From: Carallia brachiata
Taxonomy: Eukaryota > Streptophyta > Magnoliopsida > Malpighiales > Rhizophoraceae
Assembly (NCBI GenBank): GCA_021464245.1
Contig: JADCRB010000007.1
Location: 7,042,366 to 7,106,365 of the forward strand
DNA: 64,000 nt
Direction of reading: 5' to 3'
Numbering within the stretch: position 1 is the stretch's first letter; each line of letters opens with the position of its first letter. Below the pieces are notes generated by a model. The model was not told where the DNA came from, ran no database searches, and was given only the letters and a program-made list of their open reading frames with translations. Made by a program: the position numbers and the translations under genes. Shown piece by piece: positions 1-12,800 of the stretch.

Positions 1-1020
1 GCTAAGAGCAATGCTATTTGTCACAATCGCTGCACGAAAGTCCGCGAATGACGTGAAAAACGGTTTTTCTCTTTTTCCTTTTTTGAAATTTGTTATGTTT
101 TGGTTTGATTTTTAATTTTTTTTATAAAAATTAAATTTTTATAAAAAAAATAAATTTTAAGTAGTATTTAGTGTTATTTTAAGTAATATTTAATGTTATT
201 CTAAACGTATTTTTTATGATAAAAAATAAATATTAAATAATATTTATTGTTATTCTAAACGTATTTAATATTATTCTACATCATATTTTTAAAAAAATAA
301 AAAAAAACAAACAACTTTTTGAGTTTTGAATTTTTTCAAAAAAAAAAACACTAATGCTCCGTTATTCGTGTCATTTCGTGCAGTTATTTTCGTGCTAAAA
401 AGCATTTCTCTAGTCTTACATATGATTTTAATATCAATTGAATTATAAACATTGATAATAACTCACATGTTACTTCATCTTTATTATGAAGGATTAAGCA
501 TTCTTAAATAGGGTAATGCTATGTGGCAGGAATTTTGGCTTCTTGACCGGGCACAAATTACGTGGAACAATTTTTATTTCTTTTTTTAAATAAAAATTTT
601 CTTTTATTTTTTTGTTATTTATTATATTTTCTTTTTTAAAAAATAATACATAATTAGTAGTTTATGTTATCTTAAATATACATAGTTAATTACTAAATCC
701 TAATTTTCAAAAAAAATTCCAAAAGTTTTTTTTTTGTTGTTGTTAAGACAGTGCACTTGGCACTATTTGATTTTTTAAAATTAATGGGGGAAACAAAATT
801 AAAAAAATAAAGAAAGTTAAACAAAAAAAGGAAAAGGGAATAAAATGTTGGACTGGCCTGGGTTTGACCAATGAAGCAAAAAAACGACACCGTACTCACC
901 ACTCTAATTCGGCCTTTTCCCCGCGACGGCGCCTGGGTATTAATGGGTAGAAACGGGAATAAAATGTTCCACAACTGTTTGAGAAATTTTTTTTTAAGAA
1001 AAATGCTTTATTTGTTTTTG
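1..1020. other. AT-rich intergenic DNA
   Basis: This stretch has long A and T runs and no convincing coding frame. The short frames seen here are low-complexity F/L/K-rich translations. I see no transposon ends or RNA gene. The base composition turns more GC-rich at about 890-960, just ahead of the promoter-like segment that follows. Confidence 0.6.
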
Positions 1021-1035
1021 AATTTTGAATGAATA

Positions 1036-1165
1036 TATTGCAACGGTAACATTCTCCAACGGATTGCGTGACACTGAAGCTACAAACGCGCAAGAAATCT
1101 CCACCGTCCATTCGCAGCCTCTCCCTGTATAAATACCCATTCCCCCCCGGCGGACTATTTCCCTC
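1036..1165 (+). promoter_or_regulatory. TATA promoter with two MSA-like motifs
   Basis: A textbook plant TATA box (TATAAATA, 1128-1135) follows a GC-richer stretch. About 70-90 bases upstream are two AACGG cores, GCAACGGTAA (1040-1049) and CCAACGGATT (1056-1065). They resemble the mitosis-specific activator element bound by three-repeat MYB factors in G2/M genes. Transcription would start near 1155-1165. No clear protein start follows closely, so the transcript may begin with a non-coding exon and splice onward towards 3.0 kb. The TATA box is seen directly; the cell-cycle reading is inference. Confidence 0.5.
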
Positions 1166-1585
1166 TTTCAATTCTCAGATTGACAAACGGCATAGAGACG
1201 GTTCCTCCTCTGGGAGCCAATCTGTTTGTTCATGGTTTTTCTTTTACTCATTTGACAATATTTCTTTTTTCTTTAATTGTTTTTTTCTTTGTGTGTTTGT
1301 TTCCTGTAAAATATTTTACAGGAAAAAATTTTACAAGTTTTCCTGCGTTTGTTTCACGAAAAATATTTTACATAAGTAAAATTTGGGAAAAATTTTAAAT
1401 TTTCAGGCAAAATAACTTCTCATTTTATAGAAATAAAGTTATTTTCATGAAAAACACAAACTGTACTATAAGTAAGTGATAAAAAAAATTATTATTTTTA
1501 CTGTAAATATTTTTTTTTATAAATATTTTATACACGTAAATTATTTTATAATAAACAAACAGATCTTAAATACCTGCAAGTATGC

Positions 1586-1700
1586 TTGGCCCAAGCCAAA
1601 GTGAAAGAATTAGTGCTTGTGGGAGGTTTTTTCTACTTCGGCGCGGCCTCTCTTAAAGCAGAGAACCGCGAAGCTCTTCCAGAGATACTCCTTTTTTTTT
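1586..1700 (+). other. GC-rich coding-like patch, possible exon
   Basis: A sharply GC-richer island sits in AT-rich surroundings. One frame reads KVKELVLVGGFFYFGAASLK and then AENREALPE, with charged and hydrophobic residues mixed as in real protein, before it runs into a poly-T tract. Possible splice-acceptor sequence (ctgcaag) lies just before it. I do not recognise the product. It could be an exon, or a remnant, of the gene whose promoter lies at 1.1 kb. Confidence 0.25.
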
Positions 1701-1760
1701 TTTTTTTCTTTTATTGGATGATTTTCTTGTCTAAACTTCTTGATATTTATGTCTTTAATC

Positions 1761-2408
1761 CAAGGTTCTCAGAACCGAACCGGTCATTGAATCGAAAAAC
1801 TGAGAGGTTCAAGGTTCAACCGGTTCGACCGGTAAAACCGCGGTTAAACCGGTAAAACCGGTATTTAATATTAAATATATAAAAATTAAATTTTTATACA
1901 GCTTATATAATTATATAAAATGTTATATTATATAAGAATGATAATAAATATTTTAAAATAAAGTGATTTTAAGAATATACTAATATTTACATACATTAAA
2001 TATATTACAATTAGATATTTAACAAAATATAATTTATAAAATTATTTAAAAAATAATATTTATAAATAGTGATTAAATATTAATTTTTAAAATTTAAAGA
2101 TTAAATTGAAAAATTTTAATTAATTGAGGACTAAATTAGAATTTTTAGTTAAAATTAGAGTTTTAATTATAATTAGATAAAGTTTTGGGTTAAATTATAA
2201 TTTAAAATTTTTTAATTTAAATTGAACCGGTTCACCCGGTTCAACCGGTCCCGGTTTTCCCGGTTCTTGACCGGTTTTTCCGGTTCTTGACCAATTTTTT
2301 CCGGTTTGGTCCGAATTCCATTTTTAGACTTGAACCGGACCGGACCTAGGACCGGTTCCCGATTTTTTCGGTCGAACCGGCCGGTCCGGTCCGGTTTTCA
2401 AATCCATG
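1761..2408. mobile_element. hAT-type MITE with CCGGTT-rich ends
   Basis: The element is bounded by a perfect 8-bp target duplication, CTTTAATC, at 1753-1760 and 2409-2416. The ends are imperfect inverted repeats: CAAGGTTCTCAGAACCG on the left, and CATGGATTTGAAAACCGG when the right end is read inward. Both are followed by many CCGG/GGTTCAACCGG repeats. The core is very AT-rich and has no transposase. An 8-bp duplication is typical of the hAT superfamily, so this is a non-autonomous hAT derivative. Diverged AT-rich cores with similar AACCGGTT-like flanks recur near 28.65 and 38.6 kb. Confidence 0.8.
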
Positions 2409-2416
2409 CTTTAATC

Positions 2417-2880
2417 TTTGTTTTATTTTTGGACTGCCCGTGCTTCTTGATATTTAATGTCATTGATTTTCTTTTCTTTTCCTTTTTTTTTTTGGTTCTT
2501 GGATTGCCTGTGTTCATGATCTTTTTGATTATTTATGAGTTCATGTTTGGTTTTTCTCTCGTCTTCTGTTTCTTCTTTTTATGTGCTAGTCTTGATCTTC
2601 TTGATTCTACTACTTTTTCTTGCCTTTTGGCCGTTTCTTTGGGAAATTCGTTGACGATGTTCTTGATTTCTTGTCCGATTTCAGAACAGATTAATTATTT
2701 TCTTATTTTTCTTCGGTTCTGATCCCTTTTTTTTTCCTTACGATTCTTGATCTAGTGTTTGTCTTGTCTCTTGATCTTCTTATTCAATATCTTCCTCTTA
2801 CTACGGCGAGGAACGACGATGAACGACGGAGAGGAACGACGCTGAATTTGAAAGGAAACGACACCTGATTTTTAATGAAA
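2417..2880. other. T-rich intergenic DNA
   Basis: This is T- and TTCTTGAT-rich sequence with no supported feature. It contains short imperfect repeats of TTCTTGAT and GATTTTCT, and a small GACGATGAACGACGGAGAGG-like repeat at 2810-2845. Confidence 0.4.
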
Positions 2881-3303
2881 TAAAAACGGCAAATCGTTTG
2901 CGTGTTTGCAGACACGGTTCACTCCCGCAGCGTCTCTGATCCAAACAGGCGCAATAAAGCGCGAAAAGGTAAAATACATCTACTGTGCTCTTTTTTTTTT
3001 TTCTTCTTCCTATTATTCTCGTTCTTCTACTTTTTGAATGTAGATGTAAAATATATGAAGCTGAGAGGCCTACTTCTTGAATGTCGAGGTCGGAGTTCGT
3101 CTCGATGCCTTTCTCGATGTGTGTAATACAGTTTTTAGTGCAAATTCGTGTTCTGCTGTGATTCTGTGTCCCGTATTCTTTCGCAGGGCGAAGAAATTTG
3201 ATAGACAACCATGTTCCATGGCTTCGCATCTCCTTTCAAGGAACCATACGCGGACTCGAGAGATAAGGCTTGATCTTGCCGCAAGTCAAAATCGCTTTCA
3301 ACG
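2880..3303 (+). CDS. Candidate first exon of an unknown gene
   Basis: A GC-richer region contains an E2F-like site, GCGCGAAAA (2959-2967), and ends in a start codon at 3218. The frame from 3218 runs 28 codons, beginning MASHLLSRNHTRTREIR and continuing LDLAASQNRFQ, then stops at a good donor (CAACG|GTAACG, 3303/3304). The basic, R/T/S-rich start could be a nuclear or organelle-targeting segment, but I do not recognise the family. A possible earlier donor follows the E2F-like site (AAAAG|GTAAAA, 2967/2968). It lies directly upstream of the exon-like array, so it may be the head of the gene from which the array derives. The following exon was not resolved. Confidence 0.35.
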
Positions 3304-3517
3304 GTAACGTTAGCTCCTGTTTGGTAATCTCTTTTTGCTTTTTTTTTTTTTTTCTCCTTGCATTTTTGTTTGAGAGATATATATTGGATTTCTTTAATTT
3401 TTGATTAAATATAAATTTGACTAATTATATTATACTCTCCCCTAGATGCATTTGGTCTTCCTTCCTGTTTGTTTCAGTGCTTAGATGAGGTGCAATCATG
3501 TAGAGAGGCAAGATTCT

Positions 3518-5266
3518 CGTGAAGATTCTCCTAATTACTTGCAAGATTCTTATCGTACGACTGTAATTCATCAGACACTATTTAAAAGGTAAAGTGAGTA
3601 GTGTTAATTTTCAAGATTCCAAATTTCTTACACCATATGTACTGTAACTTGGTCATTCTCCATCTGCTAAGGTATGTAAATAGTTGACTTCGAGGGTAGT
3701 GCCATCTAGAATTGTAATTCCTATTATTTCTTTTTTTTTTTTAAATTTATTCCTAATCTTCAATTCAATTGAGGTTCTAACATTTGACTGCACTGTGACG
3801 GAACTTTGTTTTGTTGAACCGATTCATGAACCATTTCAAATTGAGGCTACACGTTAAGGTAATTTATTTTTGAAGGTATCGAATTTTTTTGCTCGCATCT
3901 CTTTTATTACTTGTTTTCTCTTTTTTCCTAATGGAATTGGGATTACCCAATTTTTCTAATGCAATGGGGATAGAACTCCCAACACAAATAGGGAGATGTA
4001 GAAGTTTTTTCTGTTTAAATGTTGCAGGCTTCTTAGACTTTCGGTGGTGGCCTTTCAGTTCAAAAACTGGGGAAGAGTGAGACGCCTAGGCGCGTATTTA
4101 CCCAGTTTAAAATTTTTGAGCCATCTGCATTCTTTTTCTTTTTTCTTCGAGTGCCTGATTTCTCTTTTCTTTCCCGCCTCTCTAGGACACAAGGATGCAA
4201 GGACCTGCCCCTGGCGGATCTCTGTCGAGTTCGAATTCGGTTCTTGACATGTTATAGATCCTAGTATTCTCTTTCAAAATCCTGTGTTGCTTCTGGCGCA
4301 GGTAGGTTGGGTGTTTGGAGTGCAAGAGAGAAGAGGTTTACTGTGCCCGCACCAAGGTTCACTTCCATACTGTGACCTCTAGGCTCGCCCTTCCACACTC
4401 TTTTTGTTGTATTTCTATATGAAAGGTACGCACCTGTTCTTGGATTTTCTGCATTTGAAGCATTGTAAGCTGTTCATCTTCATTACTATCTTTATGCACT
4501 ATTTTGTTCATCTTCACTTTTTTTTTTTTTTTTCCGAATTTCGCATTGTTCCATTTAGGCATTGTTTACAAGGATGGAATCTGGTTTCGACTGCAAGATC
4601 AGTCTTCTTCACAGGTCTTAGGTTCAGGTTTAAGTTCTTTTTGATCCGATTGTATATTCTTTTGGGAAAATTGGACTCCATTAATATTTTCCTTCTGGAG
4701 AGGTGCTCTTACTATATGCTCATTTTTGTGGTAATGCTTGCAGGTTAAGTACTTGATTTCAGTAGGGAAATCAATCAAGAAAAAGCAGAACTGCAGGTGA
4801 CATGGAAGCACCTATGGTCGAAGCTGAAATTGTTTTTCAGATAATCCAAATGGGTGAAAAGGTATTTGAGCATCTGTAATTGTCGTTTTTTCTTCTTGTG
4901 CAGAACAGATTGCTTCTACCTTTCTTTTGATTTTCTGGCATCACACGTTGGTTGGTCCATTTTCTTTGTCACGTTTCATCAAATACTCTGCAATATGTGA
5001 TATCTGGAGAATGCAGTGATGGGAAAGATTTTTAGTTAACCTTACGATAATCCATCTGAAAAAGGGTATGTGAAACAATTATTCTATTTAGAGTTTTAAT
5101 TACGATTATTTTTTTTCTTCATTGTTATTCCTTCTCTTCAATTAGGTTCTAACACGATGGAACTCTTTCTTGAGCCGAATGATTTCTCTCCCAAGTATCA
5201 AAGATCGTATCTAACTTGAAGTCTTTGTTGTATGGACACTAACTTTGACAAATGGATCCAACATGT

Positions 5267-5301
<35 letters not shown>

Positions 5302-6290
5302 CTTATGTGTCCCAGATATGCGCACAAAAAAATTCTTACTATTCAATCACTTTTTTTATTTACATTTATCTTTCATTTTTATACTCATGATGGGTGCCTT
5401 AGAAACTGATCATCCTATTTTTTCTAACTTCTTCATAGTTCAGTGTTTGTCAGGTCTGCCTTTGCCTCGCTATCCAGTGTATGATTAGGCTTGCTTGATT
5501 TCGTTTAGATTGTTTATATTTTCAGTAACTTTTTTGAATTCTGCATTCAGTTCTCTGACATTTTTGTACATTTAAAGATCATACATGTGAGTTCCTAAAT
5601 CGTTGTTTTACACTTGCTTAATTTTAAATTAGGTTCTCAGGTTCTGGAATCCAAGTTGTTCTGTTATCAGCTTCTCAACATGAAGCTCCATTTTCCTTCT
5701 ATTGGCAGGAGATGGGTATCATGTCTTATATATACTCTCTGCTAGTGCTAGCTGCTTTCAGTTTCTGGGACTACGCTAAGTAAGTCATCATGTATTTCAT
5801 TGTTGAGCTGATTTTTACAATGTGGATAGTTATTGACTCAGCTAGAAATCTTTCCTTTTACTTTTTGATTGGTGGTTTCCGGTTTTGCTTGATCACTCTG
5901 GAATCATTCTCATTATGCCTCCTGTCCTGGAATCGGTACGATCTTTCGATGCAATGGAAGTTAAATCTATGCTAGTTCTGTCTGAAGTTATTCCCTTTCT
6001 GCTTTTTCTGTAAGTTCTATGTCCAGCGAGCACATGCATTTTCTACTCCCTCCCTCTCTCTCTCTCTCAACTTTTCACATATAATTATGCTCTGCTAAAT
6101 TTACTTTGGAATCTCACGTTCTCTTTAACAGTGAAACTTTTTTTTGGGTACGTCAGAAAATTAACTGACACTTTATTGACATGTTTATATTATCTCTTGG
6201 AATTTTCTTGCATGTTATTTGTGCACTGACTTTGTTTGGCAGCTGGAGAGCTGAAGATAATGGGAATGCTATCATGGTGCAATGCTGAGT
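3518..6290 (+). repeat. Array block A
   Basis: Colinear with block B. The matching segments include AAGATTCTCGTGAAGATTCT (3518), ATGGAATTGGGATTACCCAA (3930), the GACACAAGGAT segment (4186), the mini-exon (4425), the RIESGLEQ cassette (4559), the EKEELQ cassette (4745), the CT microsatellite (5270), GGAGATGGGTATCATGTC (5709) and the GGCAGCTGGAGAGC segment (6239). Block A goes directly from 4740 to the EKEELQ cassette, so it lacks about 1 kb present in block B. Stops interrupt each plausible frame. Confidence 0.6.
5270..5298. repeat. (CT)n microsatellite
   Basis: CT run in array block A. Shorter CT runs lie at 6055-6069 in the same block, 13474-13494 in block B and 16711-16740 in block C, at colinear places. 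They were copied with the blocks. Confidence 0.9.
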
Positions 6291-6299
6291 CTTTAAAAT

Positions 6300-8380
6300 T
6301 TTTTAAAGTGGCATGTTAAAGGATCAGAGGTGGGTTGTTCCTAGTCTGCTGATGGAGTGACTGGGTTTTAGTTACCACTCATTCTGAGTCTTTCACACTT
6401 GGATACACTAAACCATATTTTTGCATTAAGATTTGTACTGCTGCTTCTTCTTTTTAGTTTTAGATTGACAATTCTGCTTACACAATTGATATTTGTTACG
6501 TATTGTGTGGATATGCTTTCTTGCTCTCAAGAGGTCCATTGCTTGATGTTGAAGTGTGTTGAGAACTTATGTTTTTCTTTTGTTTCATCTGACAAGATTT
6601 ATTTCCAGGTAGCTGCTTATGTTTCTTTAGAGTGTCTCACATTTCAGTTGCCCAACATCTTATATTTTTTGCTTTCTCATTGCTGTAGTTGGAGTACACT
6701 ACCTGATGACATTCTTCGCTAGAACTATTGAGGAGAGTATGCACATATCAATGATTTTGTTATTATAGGAGTTATAGCTCATTCTTTATAATGGATGAGA
6801 GCTCTCCATGGACTTTGCAGTCCTCACTTTGTGTTCAGCCTTGGGAAAAGGAAAGTTGTACTGATGGTGGTCCTATTTGATACCTTTTTTGCAACTTAGA
6901 GAGTGAATCTCTTTCAGGGCTGCAGAACTTATCCTCTTTTGGTCATCTCTTCGTGGAGGAAGCTGCCTTGCTGAGTATGCGTAAGTGAAATTTTTTTACA
7001 ATTTTTGCTGGTGTTTGCCTGTATTTATTTTCTGCCGTGGATTATGTTTTCTACATAGAGAGATGTTGGGGTGGGAGTTTTAGTAAGGCACTCCAGTGGA
7101 ATATCATTTGATTGCTGTGGCTACCAACAGATATCAGCTTCTTCTTGTTTTAGTTTTTGGACTATCGTGTATACTGTGCATTAATTGAACCTTCTCTCTT
7201 TTACTGGGTGGTGTCAACTTCAGGCAAAGTATTCCTAACAGAAGGATGGTAACTGTTGTACACTCTTACACAGATTTTGCTGGTGGAAGAATGTTTCTGC
7301 TAATTGAAGTGAAACTTGAAATATTGCTTACCACCTGTTGATTTTCTGTAAGGACCTTAGGTTTGTGCTTGTTTTAACAGTCATTTACATTGCCGTATTC
7401 ATTTCATTGACAATACAGTCTCAGAGAGAAGAGTTACATCCCTTAAGTACACTTTGGACTTCTGCAAGATAAGCTTGTTCAAATTGGTGTGGCGAGCAAT
7501 TTATTGTTTTAGGATGTAAGGTTTGATACCTTTTTGGTAAAATCTTGGCCTTTCTTTTTCGGTGCTCTGTTTATTAATATGCTTAGGTTATTTCATAACT
7601 ACTGACTAGCCAGCTTACCATTTATTTGCTATCATTCTTCCTATTCTGGTTCAATTACTTAAAGACTGAAAAGAAATCAGAGAGGTAATCTTTGACATGG
7701 CATTAGTCAGTGAACATGGCGGTTAATGTCAGCAATCTGACGGGGAATACAGTTTTGGTGTTACAGAAACATAAAGGCCCCCTGGAGGAGTGCTGATTGA
7801 TTGGAAAAAGATGGGGTGCTTTAACAGGCTTTGCGAATTGGTTATGGCTTTCACGTGCCTGGTTTCTATACCTTTTAAGTGAAAACAAAAAGCTATACAA
7901 TACATTGAATTTCAGTATGGATGAATTATAACCAGTTCTACAAATTTAACTGTAAGTTTAACTGTAACAATTCGTCCCTATATCCCAATTGAAATTAATG
8001 CCACCCTTATTGAAACTTCTGTCTTTATTCCTCTAATGAGTTTGGCGGTTACCATAGACATTAAACTAGCTTGGTATAATAGTAAACATCTTCGTAACTG
8101 TGAACACTGAAAGCACTGTTTGCTTCTTGAATATATACTCTGTTGTCATTTAGACCTTCATGCATCTGTTTTTGTATGTGTACGTTTTCCTCTGACCCTT
8201 TGACTGTTACTAGGAGTTACCTCAAATGAGCTATTTGATTTTCGTCGTGGGATACCTCTCTTCAGCAATATGTTATTAATTCGGTATTTTGTGCTCATAT
8301 AGTGTGTCTTCATGTTGCAAACAGGCATAACTTTCTTGATAAACCAGTTGGTTTGTGTAATGTGTGAAGATAACTTTTGA
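6300..8380 (+). other. Array interval with no clear cassette
   Basis: T-rich, intron-like sequence lies between block A and the next recognisable cassettes. Short frames exist but have no domain character. Nothing here is supported as a gene. Confidence 0.4.
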
Positions 8381-9110
8381 TTCTCTTGAATACAATTCTT
8401 ATCTGTTGATAATTGTGTTTTTATATGATGAAATTGACAAAATGACTCTTTTATTATTTTCCGTAGGAAATTAATGCACCTATTTGTGAGTTGTTTGCAT
8501 TTGCTATGGTAAGAATTGTAGTTTTTTAAGTTGTTCATACTTTAAATACTTCACAAATTTGTTTGTTTTCTATTTTCTGTTTTTTTAGTTGTCTTGTTTT
8601 CTTAGAAGTGATCCAATGAAGAGGGGAAACAACAGAAGGTGAATGATGAGAAGAAAGAGAAAGAATGACCTAAGTTGGTTCATGTAGTTGACCTCAATTA
8701 AGATTTGAAAATAAGACTTTGTTATTGTTATTACTGCTTTTTTTTCTAAGAAATTTGTTTTACTAATCCTTCCAACTTGACAGGCTTACTATCGGGGAGG
8801 AAAACGCTGCAATTTTAGACTCATATGTGGGGGTCATATGGTTCACATTTTGACTTAGATATCAGGAACATAGCATGGATACTGATAGAAGCAAAATTGA
8901 AACTTCCTTCCATGAAATATGCCCATTTTTGCTGTAATGCTTTCAGGTTAATACTTGATTTCTGTATGACAATCAATCGAGAAAAAGAAGAGTTGCAGGT
9001 GACATGGAAGCGCCTATGTTGAAGCTGAAATTGTTTTTCAGATAATCCAATTGGGTGAAAGGTATATAAGCATCTGTAATTCTCTTTTAGAGGATAATTG
9101 GGATGATTAC
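8380..9110 (+). repeat. Partial array block A2
   Basis: Corresponds to 11590-12300 of block B. It starts with a TATGATGAAATTGACAAAAT segment and continues with a 42-nt mini-exon (8467-8508, ag/gt borders) and an EKEELQVTWKRL cassette near 8970-9020. The next repeated segment (TTTATGCAGGTACTTATTTA, 9149) and the ASSK-type cassette (9283) follow. This is consistent with the piece missing from block A having been displaced here. Confidence 0.5.
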
Positions 9111-9871
9111 TTCCCATGCTTTAAAATGGTTTCATCTTCTGAATGATTTATGCAGGTACTTATTTAAGCATGTGTTCTATTTTTATTCTACAGTTGTCTA
9201 GGATTGTATCAAGCCTGTGCATCCACATTTTTTGTGAAATTTTATACACTGATCATTCTAACCAAGTTTATGGTAACCTGTAGGCTGCTAGCAAAAAACT
9301 TGACTACTGGCTAGACTTTTGAAGGTAACTTTTGATTCTTGTGGAGTGCGTAATCATGGTTGGTTAGAGATTATGTTTCCCCATTCCCATAATGCTTATA
9401 TCTTTCAGTATTGAGACATGAGCCGTGATATTGATTTTTTGCCATTTTTCTACAAGTATTGTGAGTATTTTTAGCAAGTATTTGTAAATTGTTCATTATT
9501 GCTAAGTCTCTTCATGTATCAGTTTGCTCTGTTCTTGATTGCCTCTGTGATCAAGCATTGTATCTGGTTTATAGCAAAAGATTGTTCTTTTTTTCAGGGA
9601 ATTAATTTCCTTCAACATTTTCATTTTAGTATTTTGGAATCACTGATGGGCTTGCTTTTGTTCTCAAGGTATTTGTTCCTAAATCAAGCTAGCATTGACT
9701 TTTTGGAGACTACAATTATAGGTATCATTTCTTAATCCATCTTTATTTTTTATGGATCTTGATTTCTTTTCTCATGTTTTATTCTTTTGATTGCTGAACT
9801 GCAAGATATTTGTTTTTCTAGAAGCTTTTTCTTCAAAAGGGGATGATGAAGACACAATGTAGGACGTGGGA

Positions 9872-12800
9872 AATTGAAGATTCTCATTAAGATTCTCTAA
9901 ATTGCTTGCAAGATTCTTGTTGTACGACTTCAATTCATCAGAAACTATTTAACAGGTAAAGTAAGTAGTTGTGATTATCAAGATTTTAAATTTCTTACAC
10001 CATGTATACCGTAACCTGGTCATTCTTGCCTTTTATTAGGCCTTATTTAGTTACTCGTGCAGAGCAGACTGTTTCTACTAGGGTTTCTGGAAGATGCAGT
10101 GATGGGAAAGTTATGAATTACCCTAACAATACTGCACATGTTAAGGTATGTAAATTGCTGACTTTGAGGGTTATGCCCTCTGGAATGTTAATTCCTATTA
10201 TTTTCTTTTTTTTTTTTTTTAAATTTATTCCTTCTCTTCAATTCAATTGAGGTTCTAACATTTGACTGCACTGTGATCGAACTTTCTTTTATTGAACGGA
10301 ATGATGAACTATTTCAAATTGAGGCTGCACGCTAAGGTAATCTATTTTTTATGGTGTCGAATTTTTTTGCTCATCTCTTTTATTACTTGTTTTCTCTTTT
10401 ACCTAATGGAATTAGGAGTACCCAATTTTTCCAATGTAATGGGGATAAATCTCCCAACACAGATGGGAAAATGTAGAACTTTTTTCTGTTTGAGTGTTGC
10501 GGGCCTCTCAGAGTCTCGGAGGTGGACTCTCAATTCAAGAGACGGGGAGAGTTAGAGAGTCGTTTAGGCACATATTTCATTTTCTTTTTTCTTTTAGTGC
10601 TTAATTTCTCCTTTCTCTCTTGCCTCCCCAGGACACAAGGATACAAGGACCTGCCCCTAGCGGATCTCTGTAGAGTTCAAATTCGGTGCTCTCTCTCATT
10701 TTGTTTATTTTGAATCTTTTGTTTTCTTTGTTTGTTTGCTCGTGATATGTTATAGACCTTTAGTTTTCTGTTTCAAAATCTTGTGTTGCTTCTGGTGCAG
10801 GTAGTTAGGGTGTTTGGAGTGCAAGAGAGAAAGAGGTTTACTGTGCCCGCACCAAGGTTCACTTCCATGCTGTGACCTCTAGTCTTGCCCTTCCACTTTC
10901 TTTTTGTTATATTTCTATATGAAAGATACACACCTGTTCTTGGATTTTCTGCATTTGAAGCATCGTAAGTTGTTCATCTTCATTACCATCTTTATGCATT
11001 ATTGTTCATCTTCACTTTTTATTTTTTATTCCACATTTTGCATTGTTCCATATAGGCATTGTTTGCAAGGATGGAATCTGGTTTCGAGCACAAGATCAGT
11101 CTTCTTCACAGGTCTTAGGTTCAGGCTTAAGTCTTTTTATCTGATTGTATTCTTTTGGGAAAATTAGACTCAATCAACATTTTCCTTCTAGTCAGGTGCT
11201 CTTGCATATTTGAGAGTTGGACACATTTATAATTGTGTTTTCTCACCTTAGAATTTATGTTAAAGACTGCAACTACAGGTATGAATTTCACTGTCATGAT
11301 GTTGTTACTCGTTCATCACTTGTCCTGTTCACCTCTCCTATGGTTGTTATGAATTTTTTACTGATGATCTTGCAAGATGATGATTGATAGGATTTGAATG
11401 GGAGAAAATAATTTTGGGCAAGTTGAAAACAATGCAGTATTATTGCCAGTTTGGGGACGGAAGACTATTTTCTTTCTACTCCAGTTATGTTCCTGTTCAC
11501 TTAGATTAGGATCTCTTCAGACTGGGAATGGCTGCAGTTGGAGTGTTATCTACAAAAAAGACCGGGTGTGTGTGTGAAGGTACCTTTTGATTCTCTTGTA
11601 TGTGATCCTTATTGGTTGTTGATTTGTGTTTTTGTATGATGAGATTGACAAAATGACTCTTTTATTATCTTTCTGTAGGAAATTAATGCATCTATCTGTG
11701 GATTGTTTGCATTTGCTATGGTAAGAATTTTAAATTTTTAAGTTTTTTATACTTTAACTACTTCACGAATTTGTTTGTTCTTTGTGTGCTCTTTTTTTTT
11801 TTGTTTTGTTTAGCTGTCATGTTTTCTTAGAAATTGTCCAATTAAGAGTGGGACCCAAAGAAGAGTGAGAAGAAAGGAAGAGAGCTACCTGACCTCAATT
11901 AAATTGAAATGAAGACTTTGTTTTTTTGATTTGTTTTGTTTTTTTTTTTGCTGCTTTCTTTCTGAGAAATTTGATTCTATTAATCCTTCCAACATGATAG
12001 TCTCACAATCAGGCCAGGAAAAGACTACAATTTCAGACTCATATATGCGGGCTTCTACTGCTCCTATGGTTCACATTCTTGACTTAGATGTCAGAATATA
12101 GCATAAGTACTGATAGAGGCAAAATTGAAAGTTCCTTCCATGAAATATGTCATTTTTTCTGTAATGCTTGCAGGTTAAGTGCTTGATTTCAGTAGGAAAA
12201 TCAATCAAGAAAAAGAAGAACTGCAGGTGACATAGAAGCACCTATGGTCGAAACTGAAATTGTTTTTCAGATAATCCAAATGGGTGAATAGGTATTTGAG
12301 CATCTGTAACTGTATTTTTTTTTCTTGTGTGGAACAGATTGCTTCTACCTTTCTTTTGATGTTCTGGCGTCACACATTGGTTGGTCCATTTTCTTTGTCG
12401 CGTTTCATCAAAATACTCTGCAATATGTGATATCTGGAGAATGAAGTGATGGAAAAGATTTTTAATTAACCTTACGGTAATCCATCTGAAAGGGCATGTG
12501 AATTCTTAACTTAAACAATATTCTATCCAGAGTTTTAATTACTATTATTTCTTTTTCTTCATTGTTATTCCTTCTCTTCAATTGAGGTTCTAACATTTGA
12601 CCACACAAACTCTTTTTTGAGCCGAGTGATTTCTATACCAACATTCAAAGATCCTGTCTAACTTGAAGTCTGTTGTACGGATGCTAACTTTCACAAATGG
12701 CGAACCCAGCAAATAACTCTCTCTACTCTGCTTATGTGTCCGGATATGCACACAAAAAATTCTTATCATTCAATCACTTTTTTCATGTACATTTATCTTT

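Noticed and set aside
3889..4080. 63-codon frame (MELGLPNFSNAMGIELPTQI...) and its paralogue at 10292-10555 as genes
   Set aside because: The two are similar because the blocks are duplicated. The frames open with low-complexity FLL sequence and end at different points.
8420..8470. Box C/D snoRNA cluster suggested by repeated TATGATGA...TTGACAAAATGA segments in the array (also 11634, 15485, 22590, 23300)
   Set aside because: There is no consistent box D, terminal stem or guide-length spacing. The segments look like intron sequence ahead of the mini-exon.
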